The notes: generated by a model from the letters alone, not told the origin. Counted from the stretch's first letter, positions 16,895-26,776 are shown. The stretch: DNA of 64,000 nt from Prevotella sp. 10(H) (GCF_000711235.1 NZ_JOMI01000007.1:620001-684000), one strand, 5' to 3'. Translations and numbers: made by a program.

Positions 16895-18178
16895 ATGATG
16901 AATTTGTCGGAAAAAGAGCAAATTGTCAATTTGATAAAAAGAGAGGTAGTTCCCGCTATCGGATGCACGGAGCCTGTTGCCGTATCATTATGTGTAGCTA
17001 AGGCTACGGAGACGCTCGGGCGGCTACCTGAAAAAATTAAAGTATTACTTAGCGCCAATGTGTTGAAAAATGCAATGGGAGTTGGAATACCCGGAACAAA
17101 AATGGTAGGTCTTCCTATTGCTGTAGCTTTAGGCGCACTTATCGGGAAAAGCGAATATTGCCTTCAGGTATTGAAAGACCTCACTCCTGAGGATGTGGAA
17201 AAGGGCAAGCAATATATAGCTGAAAAACGCATCGAAATAGCATTGAAAGAAGATATTGAAGAAAATCTTTATATCGAAACACATTGTATTCTGGGCAATG
17301 ATGAAGCGGTGGCTGTTATCAGAGGAACGCATACCAATTTTTCTTACATCGCTAAAAACGGGGATGTTACCTGTGATAAAGAACTTTGCAGCGACGATAC
17401 TTGTTGTAACGAAGAGATACTTCTTACTTTCTCTAAAGTATACGAATTCTCTACGACGGTCGAAATAGAATGTATACGCTTTATACTCGATGCTGCTGAA
17501 ATCAACCGCGAGGCTTCGAAGCTGTCGAATGAAGGAAGTTACGGGCATAATGTAGCCAAAACGGTGACCGGAACTTTAGGAAAGAAGATTTTCGGCGATT
17601 CGATGCTTTCGCATATGCTGTCGTATACGGCAGCGGCTTGTGATGCTCGTATGGACGGGGCGATGATACCCGTGATGAGTAATTCGGGTAGTGGTAATCA
17701 GGGGATTACGGCAACGCTTCCGGTTTTAACTTTTGCGGAGGATACCAATTGCAGCGAGGAAGAACTTATAAGAGCTTTGATACTCAGTCATCTTACGGTG
17801 GTTTATATTAAACAGAAACTCGGACGGCTTTCCGCTCTTTGCGGTTGCGTGGCAGCGGCTACAGGCGCCAGTTGCGGAATAACGCACCTTATGGGCGGAG
17901 ATTACAGTCAGGTAACTTTTGCCGTAAAGAATATGGTCGGCAATATCACGGGGATGATTTGCGACGGGGCAAAGCCCAGTTGCGCACTTAAAATATCCAG
18001 CGGGGTTTCTACAGCAGTGCTTTCGGCTATCATGGCCATGGAGCATAAGGTGGTATCGTCTATGGAAGGTATTGTGGACGATGATGTGGATAAGACGATT
18101 GAAAATCTGACCAGTATAGGCGCTGTAGGAATGCAGGAAACCGATAAGCTGGTTTTGAAAATAATGACAAGTAAATAA
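16895..18178 (+). CDS. cyuA: L-cysteine desulfidase / UPF0597 family protein
   Basis: 427 residues, normal for the CyuA/YhaM (UPF0597) family. Recognisable blocks are PAIGCTEPVAV with Cys24, NAMGVGIPGT, MSNSGSGNQG (substrate loop of the serine-dehydratase alpha fold) and LCGCVAAATGASCG. Cys24 and the later cysteines are candidates for the Fe-S cluster. Family members degrade L-cysteine to pyruvate, ammonia and sulphide; serine dehydration is the alternative. Two adjacent ATGs (16895, 16898) could start it. A lipoprotein gene follows after seven bases and is probably cotranscribed. Confidence 0.82.
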   Translation: MMNLSEKEQIVNLIKREVVPAIGCTEPVAVSLCVAKATETLGRLPEKIKVLLSANVLKNAMGVGIPGTKMVGLPIAVALGALIGKSEYCLQVLKDLTPEDVEKGKQYIAEKRIEIALKEDIEENLYIETHCILGNDEAVAVIRGTHTNFSYIAKNGDVTCDKELCSDDTCCNEEILLTFSKVYEFSTTVEIECIRFILDAAEINREASKLSNEGSYGHNVAKTVTGTLGKKIFGDSMLSHMLSYTAAACDARMDGAMIPVMSNSGSGNQGITATLPVLTFAEDTNCSEEELIRALILSHLTVVYIKQKLGRLSALCGCVAAATGASCGITHLMGGDYSQVTFAVKNMVGNITGMICDGAKPSCALKISSGVSTAVLSAIMAMEHKVVSSMEGIVDDDVDKTIENLTSIGAVGMQETDKLVLKIMTSK

Positions 18179-18185
18179 GATAACG

Positions 18186-18659
18186 ATGAAAGTAAATAGA
18201 ATAATGAAAGCCATATTACCTGTTTGTATATTAGGTATACTCGCCTTTAATGCATGTAATTCGGCTCAGAATAATACGAAATCAGATAATGGAGATTTAA
18301 AAACTGCCGTAGATACAATGAAGTTAAACCTCGACTTTGCCTCTGTCGATTCAATGATACTTATGTTCCCAGACAGCGAAGGGAAAAGAGAGATTGAAAA
18401 GGCAGACAGGGAAAAAGTAATAGGTTATCTGACTCAGTTTGTAAATGATACAGCCTGGAATAATAGCGGTATTATGGTAAAGATGGTTGCGCCCGATTAT
18501 ATGCTGAGTCTGCATTACCGTGGTAAGACACAGGATGAAAACAGCTGGATATCGATCTGGAAAGAGTTGAATAAAGCTAAATTCGATAACAAGTGGTATT
18601 TGCTACCCGGTGACAAAGAAGCTATGTTTAAGTTGCTTGATACCTACAGTTACGAATAA
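18186..18659 (+). CDS. small lipoprotein of unknown function
   Basis: 157 residues with a lipoprotein signal peptide ending LAFNAC. The mature part is about 130 residues, with no membrane segment and no motif I recognise. It lies seven bases after the cysteine desulfidase-like gene and is convergent, with a gap of four bases, to the DUF1573 gene. An ATG six codons in (MKAILPV) is an equally good start. Confidence 0.65.
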   Translation: MKVNRIMKAILPVCILGILAFNACNSAQNNTKSDNGDLKTAVDTMKLNLDFASVDSMILMFPDSEGKREIEKADREKVIGYLTQFVNDTAWNNSGIMVKMVAPDYMLSLHYRGKTQDENSWISIWKELNKAKFDNKWYLLPGDKEAMFKLLDTYSYE

Positions 18660-18663
18660 GATA

Positions 18664-19062
18664 TTATTTATCAATAATTTCACCTTTGACATTTAGTGTC
18701 TTTACAGCTTCTGCATTGGAAAAGACGGTCATTGTCTTATTGAATACACCGGTTGTGGTAGTTTCATATTTAATGGTAATTTTACCTTCTTTTCCCGGTA
18801 ATATCGGAGCATTCGGATAGTCGGCTTTGGCACATCCGCATCCGGTGATTACACGCTGGACAATAAGAGGTGCGTCGCCTGTATTCTTTAATATGAAGTC
18901 GTGGGTTACAAGTTTTTTGCTCTTCTCTATTTTACCGAAGTTATGGGCTACTTCACAGAGAGTTATTTCGGGTTTTCCTTTCTTAGCGGTTTGTTTCTCC
19001 TGAGCATGAGATAATCCGATTGAGAATAAAAAGGCGAAGAGTATGATGACAGCTTTCTTCAT
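18664..19062 (-). CDS. DUF1573 domain protein
   Basis: 132 residues: a signal peptide (to about residue 20, SHAQ) and one DUF1573 domain with the diagnostic HNFGKIEKSKKLVTHDFILKN-type opening, GCGCAKADYP, and the PGKEGKITIKYETT strand. This Ig-like fold is common in Bacteroidota secreted proteins and its function is unknown. The Cys pair in GCGC is conserved in the family. Periplasmic or surface location is inferred. Confidence 0.88.
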   Translation of the reverse strand: MKKAVIILFAFLFSIGLSHAQEKQTAKKGKPEITLCEVAHNFGKIEKSKKLVTHDFILKNTGDAPLIVQRVITGCGCAKADYPNAPILPGKEGKITIKYETTTTGVFNKTMTVFSNAEAVKTLNVKGEIIDK

Positions 19063-19146
19063 AACGTACTTGTTTTATATTGAAGTTATTAAGTTGTCTA
19101 CAAATATAACTAAATATTGGTATGAATGAAAGTAAAGGGCTATTCT

Positions 19147-19181
19147 AAAAAAATGCAGGAAACAAATGAATGTTCCCTGCA
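19147..19181 (-). terminator. intrinsic terminator after the fimbrillin-like gene
   Basis: TGCAGGAAACA (19154-19164) pairs with TGTTCCCTGCA (19171-19181) with one mismatch. On the minus strand it is followed by seven T (complement of 19147-19153). It lies about 150 bases past the stop; nothing else is seen between 19182 and 19330. Confidence 0.65.
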
Positions 19182-19330
19182 TAATAAGGTTTAAGAAAGT
19201 CTTTAATCGTAAAAAATAATAGCTCCGTTTCCTTAGGTAGAATAAAAAGTAGAACTCAATAAATAGTGTTTAATTATAATCGAAACAAGAGCTATTATTA
19301 TATGTAATATGTTAGGTCCGGAATGCTTGA

Positions 19331-20275
19331 TTAATCCATGTTTCCTTCACCGGAAGTAGAGCCGCCGTCAGCCCAGTTCGAAATCGTTGAGGTTACTTCT
19401 ATACCGCCCATATTTATAGTGATGATATAGTTGTATTTCTTACCCGATTCGAAAGTGGTTGCGTCTTTGGGAGCGTAAGAGAACTTAACGTCGCCTACAG
19501 ATATCTGAAGCAACTTAGAGCCGCCTGTTATTGCCTGAGGGACGATAATAGCTTCACCGCCGGTCAGTTCATTTTCTGTAGTACCTTTTATGCCCAAAGC
19601 AGTTACATTGACAGGTGTGCCCGTAGCTCTGGCAATAGAACCATTTGTTAGGTTGAGAGAGGTTTCCGGCAATACATTCAGGACTTCTACACTGCTGAGA
19701 TTTTGTAAGTCTGTACCATTACCTTTCTTTATGGTAAATTCAAGTTTAGTCAGTTTATGCTTAAACTCGATAGGTACTTTCTTATTGCTCTTACTTACCT
19801 CGTCCTTTTTAGTCCACAGTAAGTCTGAAGCAAGATAGTCAGTAAGAGAGGTTTGGTCTTCAACAATACTAAAAGGAATATCGGTTATATCGGCCGGTTT
19901 TGTCGACTGATATGGATGATAGGCATAGAAGTCTACCTTGTTGCCGCTAAGCGGATAATACATCTTCGTATCATATTCGAAGTTTCCTTTTCCATCAGAT
20001 GTGAGCAAAACGTTGCTGTACAGATTGGTTGCAGTAGGATCGCCCGGAGTAGAAGCATTTGTCCATTCAGTAACATAGAAGCCGACTTTGTTCCCGTCGT
20101 GTAGCATAGTGTCATAAGTTGACTTGGCAAAGCTTACTTTGCTAGTCAGTAGAATTTCGTTGTCTGTACTTCCGCTTTCATACAGCTCGTCAGAGTTGGA
20201 ACAACCCACCATCGCAGCTGCAAGAAGTAAAACGCCGGAAAGATTTTTCGCGAAGTTTTTGTTTCTAATGATCAT
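19331..20275 (-). CDS. fimbrillin-family lipoprotein (Mfa-like)
   Basis: 314 residues with a lipoprotein signal ending AAMVGC (Cys25). The body resembles the fimbrillin / Mfa-like family: N-terminal strands with NKVGFYVTEW, a FYAYHPYQ block typical of these proteins, KVPIEFKHKLTKLEFTIKKG, and a C-terminal GKKYNYIITINMGGIEVTSTISNW. In P. gingivalis related lipoproteins are exported, cleaved by Arg-gingipain and polymerised into pili or serve as tip/anchor subunits. No other pilus subunit gene is adjacent, so the role (shaft, tip or stand-alone adhesin) is open. A perfect promoter lies unusually far upstream. Confidence 0.82.
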   Translation of the reverse strand: MIIRNKNFAKNLSGVLLLAAAMVGCSNSDELYESGSTDNEILLTSKVSFAKSTYDTMLHDGNKVGFYVTEWTNASTPGDPTATNLYSNVLLTSDGKGNFEYDTKMYYPLSGNKVDFYAYHPYQSTKPADITDIPFSIVEDQTSLTDYLASDLLWTKKDEVSKSNKKVPIEFKHKLTKLEFTIKKGNGTDLQNLSSVEVLNVLPETSLNLTNGSIARATGTPVNVTALGIKGTTENELTGGEAIIVPQAITGGSKLLQISVGDVKFSYAPKDATTFESGKKYNYIITINMGGIEVTSTISNWADGGSTSGEGNMD

Positions 20276-20536
20276 AATTTGAACTCTTTAAAGTGTAATT
20301 TGTTTGCTCAGCATGCTTTAAGAAGCATACTAAGTTGTTGTTTATAAATAATAGTGGTGGAAATGGGATATTACTCAAGACAAAGCTTTGAGAATATATG
20401 GGTTACCCATTTTGATAATGAGATTATCTTGTGATAATTTTTAAAAGTTTGTTATCGTAGAAATTTTTAATAGTGCGAACTATCATTGTCTTCTTTCGTG
20501 TCGCTTGCATTTTATTGTCTCCTTTTTATTCATTTG
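20276..20536 (-). other. long structured 5' leader of the fimbrillin-like gene
   Basis: About 255 untranslated bases lie between the promoter at 20537-20568 and the start codon. Four small palindromes occur close together: CAAAGCTTTG (20381-20390), ATGGGTTACCCAT (20398-20410), GATAATGAGATTATC (20414-20428) and TTATCTTGTGATAA (20424-20437). The last two overlap and are mutually exclusive. A fifth, ATGCTT-TAAG-AAGCAT, lies near 20314-20329. No coding frame is evident. Confidence 0.5.
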
Positions 20537-20568
20537 CAAAAATAATATCAGGTTTCATATTCAACAAA
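20537..20568 (-). promoter_or_regulatory. sigma-AB type promoter for the fimbrillin-like gene
   Basis: On the minus strand TTTG (20568-20565) is followed, after exactly 20 bases, by TATTTTTG (20544-20537). Both match the Bacteroidota consensus TTTG-N19-21-TAnnTTTG. Confidence 0.7.
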
Positions 20569-21081
20569 TTGCCTAACATTATTTAGATTCTATTTCGAAT
20601 ATGCGTGAAAACTTAACAGTATAAAGTTAAATCTAACTAATTTAAAACTAATACATTCTAAATCGTCTTTAATTATTCTTTCACATTTAGTGGATATATA
20701 CGAAATATTATCTTCTATTGTTAATCAAAAACTAAGCCATTATATAAATTACCCATTATATGACATATTGTCATTTATGTATTATAACCTATCGTATAAT
20801 GTATCCGATTGCAAATAAATCTGAGAGAATGATTCTTTTTATCCGGTTTTTAAATCCTTTTATCATTTCATCATTTTTATTTACACTAGATTTTAGTTAA
20901 AACCCAATGTTAATACATACATTTGCATCGTCTTTTAGTTAATTTAGAAAATAAAAACAATTCGTAAGGAGAAAGTGTTCTTATAAAACAATGCCTGGGC
21001 ACTTTCTTTAATAGGAGACCTGGCGTTATAAGTGAAAGTAAAATTGTTTGTCCCCCAAAGACATGCTGCAACTTATTATAT
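20569..21081 (+). promoter_or_regulatory. upstream region of the RND efflux operon
   Basis: About 510 AT-rich bases without a gene. A TAnnTTTG element, TACATTTG, is at 20919-20926 with only a poor -33 match. Downstream, AGAAAGTG (20970-20977) and CACTTTCT (21000-21007) form an 8-bp stem followed by a short T-rich tract, a possible attenuator. A six-codon frame starting ATG at 20991 lies in the hairpin. No regulator gene is next to the operon. Confidence 0.35.
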
Positions 21082-22251
21082 ATGAATAACATTAGATGTA
21101 CTTTAGCGATCACTTTACTATGCACATTTCTTTTCAGTGCATGTAAAGAACCCTCAGTAGATTCTCCCATAGTGGAAGTGGAGCCGGTGCGAACCGATAA
21201 TATTGAGATTTTCGGAGAATATGTAGGACTGATAAAGGCTTCCCGCAATGTAGAAATACATGCTCGGGTAGAAGGTTTTTTGGAAAAGGCCACATTCAGC
21301 GAAGGGAAAGAAGTAAAGATCAACGAACCATTGTTTTATATCAACAACAAGCCTTATAAAGCAAGAGTAGAAAAGGCAAAAGCCCAACTGAAAAGGGATG
21401 AGGCACAGGAACTGAAAGCCGAAAGCGACTTGGCACGTATAGAACCTTTATACAATCTGAATGCTGCCAGCCGTTTAGACCTCGATAACGCTGTTGCCGC
21501 CCTGAATATGGCAAAGGCTGATGTGGCAATGGCCAAAGCGGATTTGGAACAGGCCGAGCTCGAATTGAGTTACACAGTCGTCCGTTCCCCTTTGTCCGGC
21601 TATATAAGTGAGAAATATGTGGATATAGGTACATTGGTTGGTAATTCCAAATCCTTATTAGCAACAGTTGTTAAACGCGATACGGTAGTAGTCGATTTTA
21701 AACTGACTTCACTGGATTATCTTCGTAGCCAGCGGCGGAATGTACATTTGGGCGAACTGGATACGACACGTTCATGGCAACCGACAGTTACTGTTACTTT
21801 AGCTGATAACTCGGTTTACAGTGAAAAAGGCGTAGTCGATTTTGCTTCTCCTTTAGTAGACCCCAAGACAGGAACATTTGGAGTACGTGCCGAATTGCCC
21901 AATCCGAATCAGGTGCTTTTGCCCGGACAGTTTACCCGTGTAAAACTGTTACTTGATGTATTGGAAAATGTAGTCGTTGCCCCCCGTAAGGCTATTTCGA
22001 TAGAAAAGGGCGGAGCATTTATATATGTTGTCCGTCCCGATAGTATAGTTGAGAAACGTTTCATTGAAACCGGACCGGAGCAGGAAAACCAGATTGTGGT
22101 AACCCGCGGACTGACAGTCAATGAAAATATTGTAGTAGAAGGTTATCAGAAGCTTACCCACGGACAAAAAGCTATCCCGCGTACACGTGAGGAAGAGCAG
22201 AAAATAATAGATCAGGAAAAGGATAGGGAAACGAATAAGGAGGATAAATAA
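21082..22251 (+). CDS. RND efflux periplasmic adaptor lipoprotein
   Basis: 389 residues. The lipoprotein signal ends LFSAC (Cys21). Standard membrane-fusion-protein layout: barrel-sandwich hybrid (ARVEGFLEKATFSEGKEV, about 55-75, and VVRSPLSGYISEKYVDIGTLV), an alpha-hairpin of Ala/Lys/Asp-rich heptads (about 90-160), then beta-barrel and membrane-proximal domains with LPGQFTRVKLLLD. It connects the inner-membrane RND pump to the outer-membrane channel. First gene of a three-gene operon: its stop at 22251 directly abuts the pump's ATG. Substrate is unknown. Confidence 0.93.
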   Translation: MNNIRCTLAITLLCTFLFSACKEPSVDSPIVEVEPVRTDNIEIFGEYVGLIKASRNVEIHARVEGFLEKATFSEGKEVKINEPLFYINNKPYKARVEKAKAQLKRDEAQELKAESDLARIEPLYNLNAASRLDLDNAVAALNMAKADVAMAKADLEQAELELSYTVVRSPLSGYISEKYVDIGTLVGNSKSLLATVVKRDTVVVDFKLTSLDYLRSQRRNVHLGELDTTRSWQPTVTVTLADNSVYSEKGVVDFASPLVDPKTGTFGVRAELPNPNQVLLPGQFTRVKLLLDVLENVVVAPRKAISIEKGGAFIYVVRPDSIVEKRFIETGPEQENQIVVTRGLTVNENIVVEGYQKLTHGQKAIPRTREEEQKIIDQEKDRETNKEDK

Positions 22252-25200
22252 ATGAAGCCCGGATTTTTTATAGAGAGGCCTGTTTTATCTACCGTACTTT
22301 CTTTGCTGATCGTTATAATTGGTATTATAGGTCTGGTGTTATTGCCTATAGAGCAATACCCGCAGATTACGCCCCCTGTGGTTAAGATCGGAGCATCTTA
22401 TCCCGGAGCCAGTGCCACTACTGTTTCGCAAGCAGTGGCAACCCCGATAGAGCAGGAGTTGAACGGAACCCCCGGAATGATATATATGGAATCCAGCAGT
22501 TCCAACTCAGGAGGCTTATCCATTACGGTTACATTCGATGTGAGCACAAATGCAGATTTAGCAGCGGTTGAAATACAAAATAGGGTAAAACTAGCAGAGA
22601 GCCGTTTGCCTGCGGAAGTTCTGCAAAATGGTATTACGGTAGAAAAACAAACTCCCGGACAACTACTGACAATTGCCCTGATTTCCGACGACCCGAAATA
22701 TGATGAGATATATCTGAGCAACTATGCTACAATCAACATATTGGATGTTATCCGGCGTATTCCGGGCGTAGGGCGTGTATCGAATGTCGGTAGCCGTTAT
22801 TATGGCATGCAGATATGGGTATATCCCGACCGTCTGGCAAGTTTCGGACTAACGGTAAAGGATTTACAGGATGCCTTAAAGGATCAGAACCGTGAGTCAG
22901 CAGCCGGAGAACTTGGTAAGCAACCGATTATAGATGTAGATGTTGCAATGCCTATTACCGCACAAGGACGTTTATCTACAGTAAGTCAGTTCGAGGATAT
23001 AGTTGTAAGAGCTAACAATGACGGCTCTTTCATCCGTATGCGCGATGTAGCCCGTGTTTCGCTTGAGGCATCTTCATATAATACCGAGAGCGGACTGAAC
23101 GGAAAATATGCTACTATGCTGAGTGTCTTCATGCTTCCGGGGGCAAATGCCATGGAGGTGGCTGATCAGGTGAAAACTGCAATGGTACAGATAAAGAAAG
23201 ACTTTCCCGAAGGGCTTGATTATTTGACGCCTTTCGATATGACGGAATATATATCAGAGTCTATCCATGAAGTATATAAGACGCTGTTCGAAGCATTATT
23301 TCTTGTTATCGTAGTTGTATTCCTCTCTTTGCAGAATTGGCGTGCATCATTGATACCTATAGTTGCTGTGCCAATATCACTTATAGGTACATTCGGGTTT
23401 ATGCTGGCAATGGGATTCTCATTGAATATGCTTACTCTCTTAGGTTTGGTATTATCTATCGGTATTGTCGTCGATGACGCGATTGTTGTCGTCGAGAATG
23501 TTGAGCGTATCATGGAAGAAAAGAAGATAGGGGCACGGGAAGCAACCCATTTAGCAATGAACCAGCTGGCAGGAGCATTGATTGCAACATCATTAGTCTT
23601 AGCGGCAGTATTTGTTCCGGTAAGTTTTCTCGATGGTATCACGGGGTCATTATATAGGCAGTTTTCGGTAACAATCGTTGTATCTGTTCTGATATCGGCA
23701 GTCGTTGCACTGACGCTTAGTCCGGCTATGTGCGCTTTGATACTTCGTCCGCAGGAAGAGGGTAAAAAGAAGAACGTCGTTTTCCGTAAGATAAATAGCT
23801 GGCTGGCAAAAGGAAATACCAAATATGCTAATATATTGATGAAAATCATTAGTAACCCACGCCGTATTTTAGCCGGATTCGGCATGGTGTTGGTTTTCAT
23901 TTTTGTACTCAATAAGGTTGTTCCTACCAGTTTTATTCCACAGGAAGATCAGGGCTTTTTCACCGTTGAACTCGAGATGCCCGAAGGAACGACACTCGAA
24001 CGTATACGTACAGTCAGCGACAGGGCTATCGGATATCTGGACAGTCTTGAAGATGTAGAATATGTCCAGAATGTAACCGGTTCGAGTCCGCGTGTGGGAA
24101 CGAATCAGGGACGTACTACACTGACTGTAATTCTCAAATCGTGGGGAAAACGCAAAAGAAGTGTCGACGAAATAATGCGCGATGTTCAGAAAGAATTTTA
24201 TAATTACCCTGAGATAAGGGCTTTCGTCACCCGTCCGCCTGCTATTCCCGGCTTAGGTTCTGCCGGAGGTGTGGAAATGAAATTGCAGGCGAGGTCAGAT
24301 GCCAAGTGGGACGATCTGGTGGCAGCTACAGATACATTTTTATATTATGCCGATAAATCGAAGCTGATATCGAATGTATCTTCATCATTACAGTCGGAAA
24401 TTCCTCAGTTGTATTTCGATGTTGACAGGGATCAGGCCATGCTTCTTGGCGTGCCTATGTCAGATATTTTTTCTACAATGAAAGCATATCTGGGTTCGGT
24501 TTATGTGAATGACTTTAATATGTTTAACCGTATATATAAAGTATATATTCAGGCCGACCAGTCGTACCGTGCTACGGCAAGCGATATCAACTTGTTTTAC
24601 GTCAGGACAAAGAGCGGCGAAATGGTGCCTCTGACAGCTTTAGGTAAAACCAGTTATACTACAGGGCCGGGTAATATTTCACGATTTAATATGTATACTT
24701 CTGCTTCATTGCAGGTAACCCCATCATCAGGGCACAGCTCTGGACAGGCTATGAACGAAATAGAACGCATAGCCGAAGAACATCTGCCCGATAATATCGG
24801 TGTTGCATGGAGTGGTCTATCGTTTCAGGAACAGAAAGCCAGCGGACAAACAGGAGTTGTACTCGGATTGGTATTCTTATTTGTCTTCCTGTTTCTGGCG
24901 GCATTGTACGAAAGCTGGACAGTTCCTATTTCGGTTTTATTGTCTTTGCCGGTAGCGGCACTCGGTGCTTTTCTGGGTATATGGGTCTTAGGATTGGATA
25001 ATGATATTTATTTCCAGATAGGCTTGGTGGCGCTTATTGGTCTGGCAGCCAAAAATGCTATATTGATAGTCGAATTTGCCAAAGAGCAGGTAGATGCAGG
25101 TATGCAGCCGATATTTGCAGCCATGCAGGCCGCTAAACTCCGTTTCCGCCCTATATTGATGACATCTTTGGCTTTCGTTCTAGGTATGCTGCCGATGGTA

Positions 25201-25410
25201 ATTGCCACAGGGCCGGGGTCGGCAAGCAGGCATTCTATCGGTACAGGTGTATTTTTCGGTATGATTGTGGCTATTACATTCGGTATTATTCTGGTTCCGT
25301 TCTTCTTTGTAATGGTGTATAAGGCAAAGGAAAAACTAAGAATTCCTGAATTTAAGTTCCCTAAATATCTGAAAGTTAAAAGGTTTTTAAGAAAGAATGA
25401 AAATGAGTAA
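22252..25410 (+). CDS. RND efflux transporter permease (HAE1/AcrB-like)
   Basis: 1,052 residues, the usual size. It begins with FFIERPVLSTVLSLLIVIIG (TM1) and has two halves, each with a large periplasmic porter loop and six membrane helices. Visible signatures are the proton-relay Asp pair in IGIVVDDAIVVVENVERIM (TM4) and, in TM10, GLAAKNAILIVEFAKEQ with the conserved Lys. It exports hydrophobic or amphiphilic compounds using the proton gradient as a trimer. It is translationally linked to the adaptor upstream and overlaps the outer-membrane factor downstream by 14 bases. Confidence 0.95.
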   Translation: MKPGFFIERPVLSTVLSLLIVIIGIIGLVLLPIEQYPQITPPVVKIGASYPGASATTVSQAVATPIEQELNGTPGMIYMESSSSNSGGLSITVTFDVSTNADLAAVEIQNRVKLAESRLPAEVLQNGITVEKQTPGQLLTIALISDDPKYDEIYLSNYATINILDVIRRIPGVGRVSNVGSRYYGMQIWVYPDRLASFGLTVKDLQDALKDQNRESAAGELGKQPIIDVDVAMPITAQGRLSTVSQFEDIVVRANNDGSFIRMRDVARVSLEASSYNTESGLNGKYATMLSVFMLPGANAMEVADQVKTAMVQIKKDFPEGLDYLTPFDMTEYISESIHEVYKTLFEALFLVIVVVFLSLQNWRASLIPIVAVPISLIGTFGFMLAMGFSLNMLTLLGLVLSIGIVVDDAIVVVENVERIMEEKKIGAREATHLAMNQLAGALIATSLVLAAVFVPVSFLDGITGSLYRQFSVTIVVSVLISAVVALTLSPAMCALILRPQEEGKKKNVVFRKINSWLAKGNTKYANILMKIISNPRRILAGFGMVLVFIFVLNKVVPTSFIPQEDQGFFTVELEMPEGTTLERIRTVSDRAIGYLDSLEDVEYVQNVTGSSPRVGTNQGRTTLTVILKSWGKRKRSVDEIMRDVQKEFYNYPEIRAFVTRPPAIPGLGSAGGVEMKLQARSDAKWDDLVAATDTFLYYADKSKLISNVSSSLQSEIPQLYFDVDRDQAMLLGVPMSDIFSTMKAYLGSVYVNDFNMFNRIYKVYIQADQSYRATASDINLFYVRTKSGEMVPLTALGKTSYTTGPGNISRFNMYTSASLQVTPSSGHSSGQAMNEIERIAEEHLPDNIGVAWSGLSFQEQKASGQTGVVLGLVFLFVFLFLAALYESWTVPISVLLSLPVAALGAFLGIWVLGLDNDIYFQIGLVALIGLAAKNAILIVEFAKEQVDAGMQPIFAAMQAAKLRFRPILMTSLAFVLGMLPMVIATGPGSASRHSIGTGVFFGMIVAITFGIILVPFFFVMVYKAKEKLRIPEFKFPKYLKVKRFLRKNENE

Positions 25411-26776
25411 ACTCAAATATATATTGGTAATGTTTATAGTCCTATCTTCCTGTAAAATAGGACAGAAATATAAACAACCCGAAATGAGTATCCCGCAAAC
25501 TTTCGATAGCGGTAATATGTCGACCGGAGATATTTCGGATATCGGTTGGAGTACGTTGTATACGGATACCGTATTGCAAAGCTTGATCGATAATGCACTT
25601 CTCCATAATAAAGATATGCTGGTTGCCGTCGCCCGTATAAAAGAAATGGCAGCGAACAAACGGATATCCTTTGCTAATCTTTTCCCTGAAATAGGAGGAG
25701 AAGTCGCGGGACAAAGAGAATCTTTGGATTATGGAGGGAATAATAAAACCTACGACCCTGAAGTCCGCGCAAACCTGAATGTATCGTGGGAGCTTGATAT
25801 CTGGGGTAATCTTCGTTGGGCAAATGAAGCAGGTGTGGCTGCGTATTTGCAGACAGTAGAGGCTCAACGGGCATTACGTTTGACGATTATTGCGCAGGTA
25901 GCGCAGTCTTACTTCGAACTGAAAGCATTGGATAGAGAACTGGAGATTGTAAAACAAACATTGGAAGCCCGCCGTGAAGGGGTACGTTTTGCCAAACTAC
26001 GTTTCGAAGGAGGGTTGACATCCGAGATTCCGTATCGTCAGAGTCTAGTAGAGCTTGCCCGTACTGAAACGCTTATCCCTGACTTGGAAAATGAGATAAA
26101 GTTGAAAGAAAATGACTTGTTCGTGCTCGTTGGTGAATTTCCTTCGGGTACAATAAGAAGGGGAGGAGAGGATATCGATCATCAACTGATTCCGAAAAGC
26201 CTGCCTGTCGATCTACCTTCCTCACTACTGAAGCGTCGCCCTGATATGATACAGGCAGAGCAGAAACTGATTGAAGCAAATGCACAGGTCGGTATTGCTT
26301 ATACGGATATGTTTCCTACATTGCGGTTGACCGGAAGGCTTGGGGCAGAGAATGACGAACTGGCTAATTTTCTGAAAAGCCCGACTTGGTTTATCTCAGG
26401 AGTGCTGACAGGCCCAATTTTCAATATGGGAAAGAATAAAGCCCGTCATGAAGCTGCAAAAGCGGCTTACGAACAGGAAGTATATACTTATGAAAAATCG
26501 GTCTTGGAAGCCTTCAAAGAGGTCAATAACTCGATAGTGACTTATAATAAGATGAAAGAAGTATACCGTTCGCAGGAAGCTCTTTATAATTCGGCAAAGT
26601 CATATCATGAACTGGCTAAATTGCAGTATATAAATGGTTATATTAACTATATAGACGTGCTTGATGCTCAACGCCAGTTGTTCGATGCAGAGATTGCGCT
26701 TAATACTGCAATACGTAATGAATTGACCTCCGTTGTTGCTTTATATAAGGCTTTAGGTGGTGGAATTGCAAAATAA
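25397..26776 (+). CDS. TolC/OprM-like outer-membrane efflux lipoprotein (NodT family)
   Basis: 459 residues. A lipoprotein signal ends VLSSC (Cys19). There are two repeats of the outer-membrane efflux fold, recognisable by NLNVSWELDIWGNLRWANEA, the helix RRPDMIQAEQKLIEANAQVGIAYTDMFPTL (written here in outline) and the closing FDAEIALNTAIRNELTSVVALYKALGGG, also in outline. It forms the trimeric channel for the pump encoded upstream. The start codon lies inside the pump gene, with a 14-base overlap; a second ATG six bases later is possible. Confidence 0.92.
   Translation: MKMSKLKYILVMFIVLSSCKIGQKYKQPEMSIPQTFDSGNMSTGDISDIGWSTLYTDTVLQSLIDNALLHNKDMLVAVARIKEMAANKRISFANLFPEIGGEVAGQRESLDYGGNNKTYDPEVRANLNVSWELDIWGNLRWANEAGVAAYLQTVEAQRALRLTIIAQVAQSYFELKALDRELEIVKQTLEARREGVRFAKLRFEGGLTSEIPYRQSLVELARTETLIPDLENEIKLKENDLFVLVGEFPSGTIRRGGEDIDHQLIPKSLPVDLPSSLLKRRPDMIQAEQKLIEANAQVGIAYTDMFPTLRLTGRLGAENDELANFLKSPTWFISGVLTGPIFNMGKNKARHEAAKAAYEQEVYTYEKSVLEAFKEVNNSIVTYNKMKEVYRSQEALYNSAKSYHELAKLQYINGYINYIDVLDAQRQLFDAEIALNTAIRNELTSVVALYKALGGGIAK

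Noticed and set aside
20276-20600. Invertible promoter upstream of the fimbrillin-like gene
   Set aside because: No pair of inverted repeats flanking the promoter, and no invertase gene nearby.
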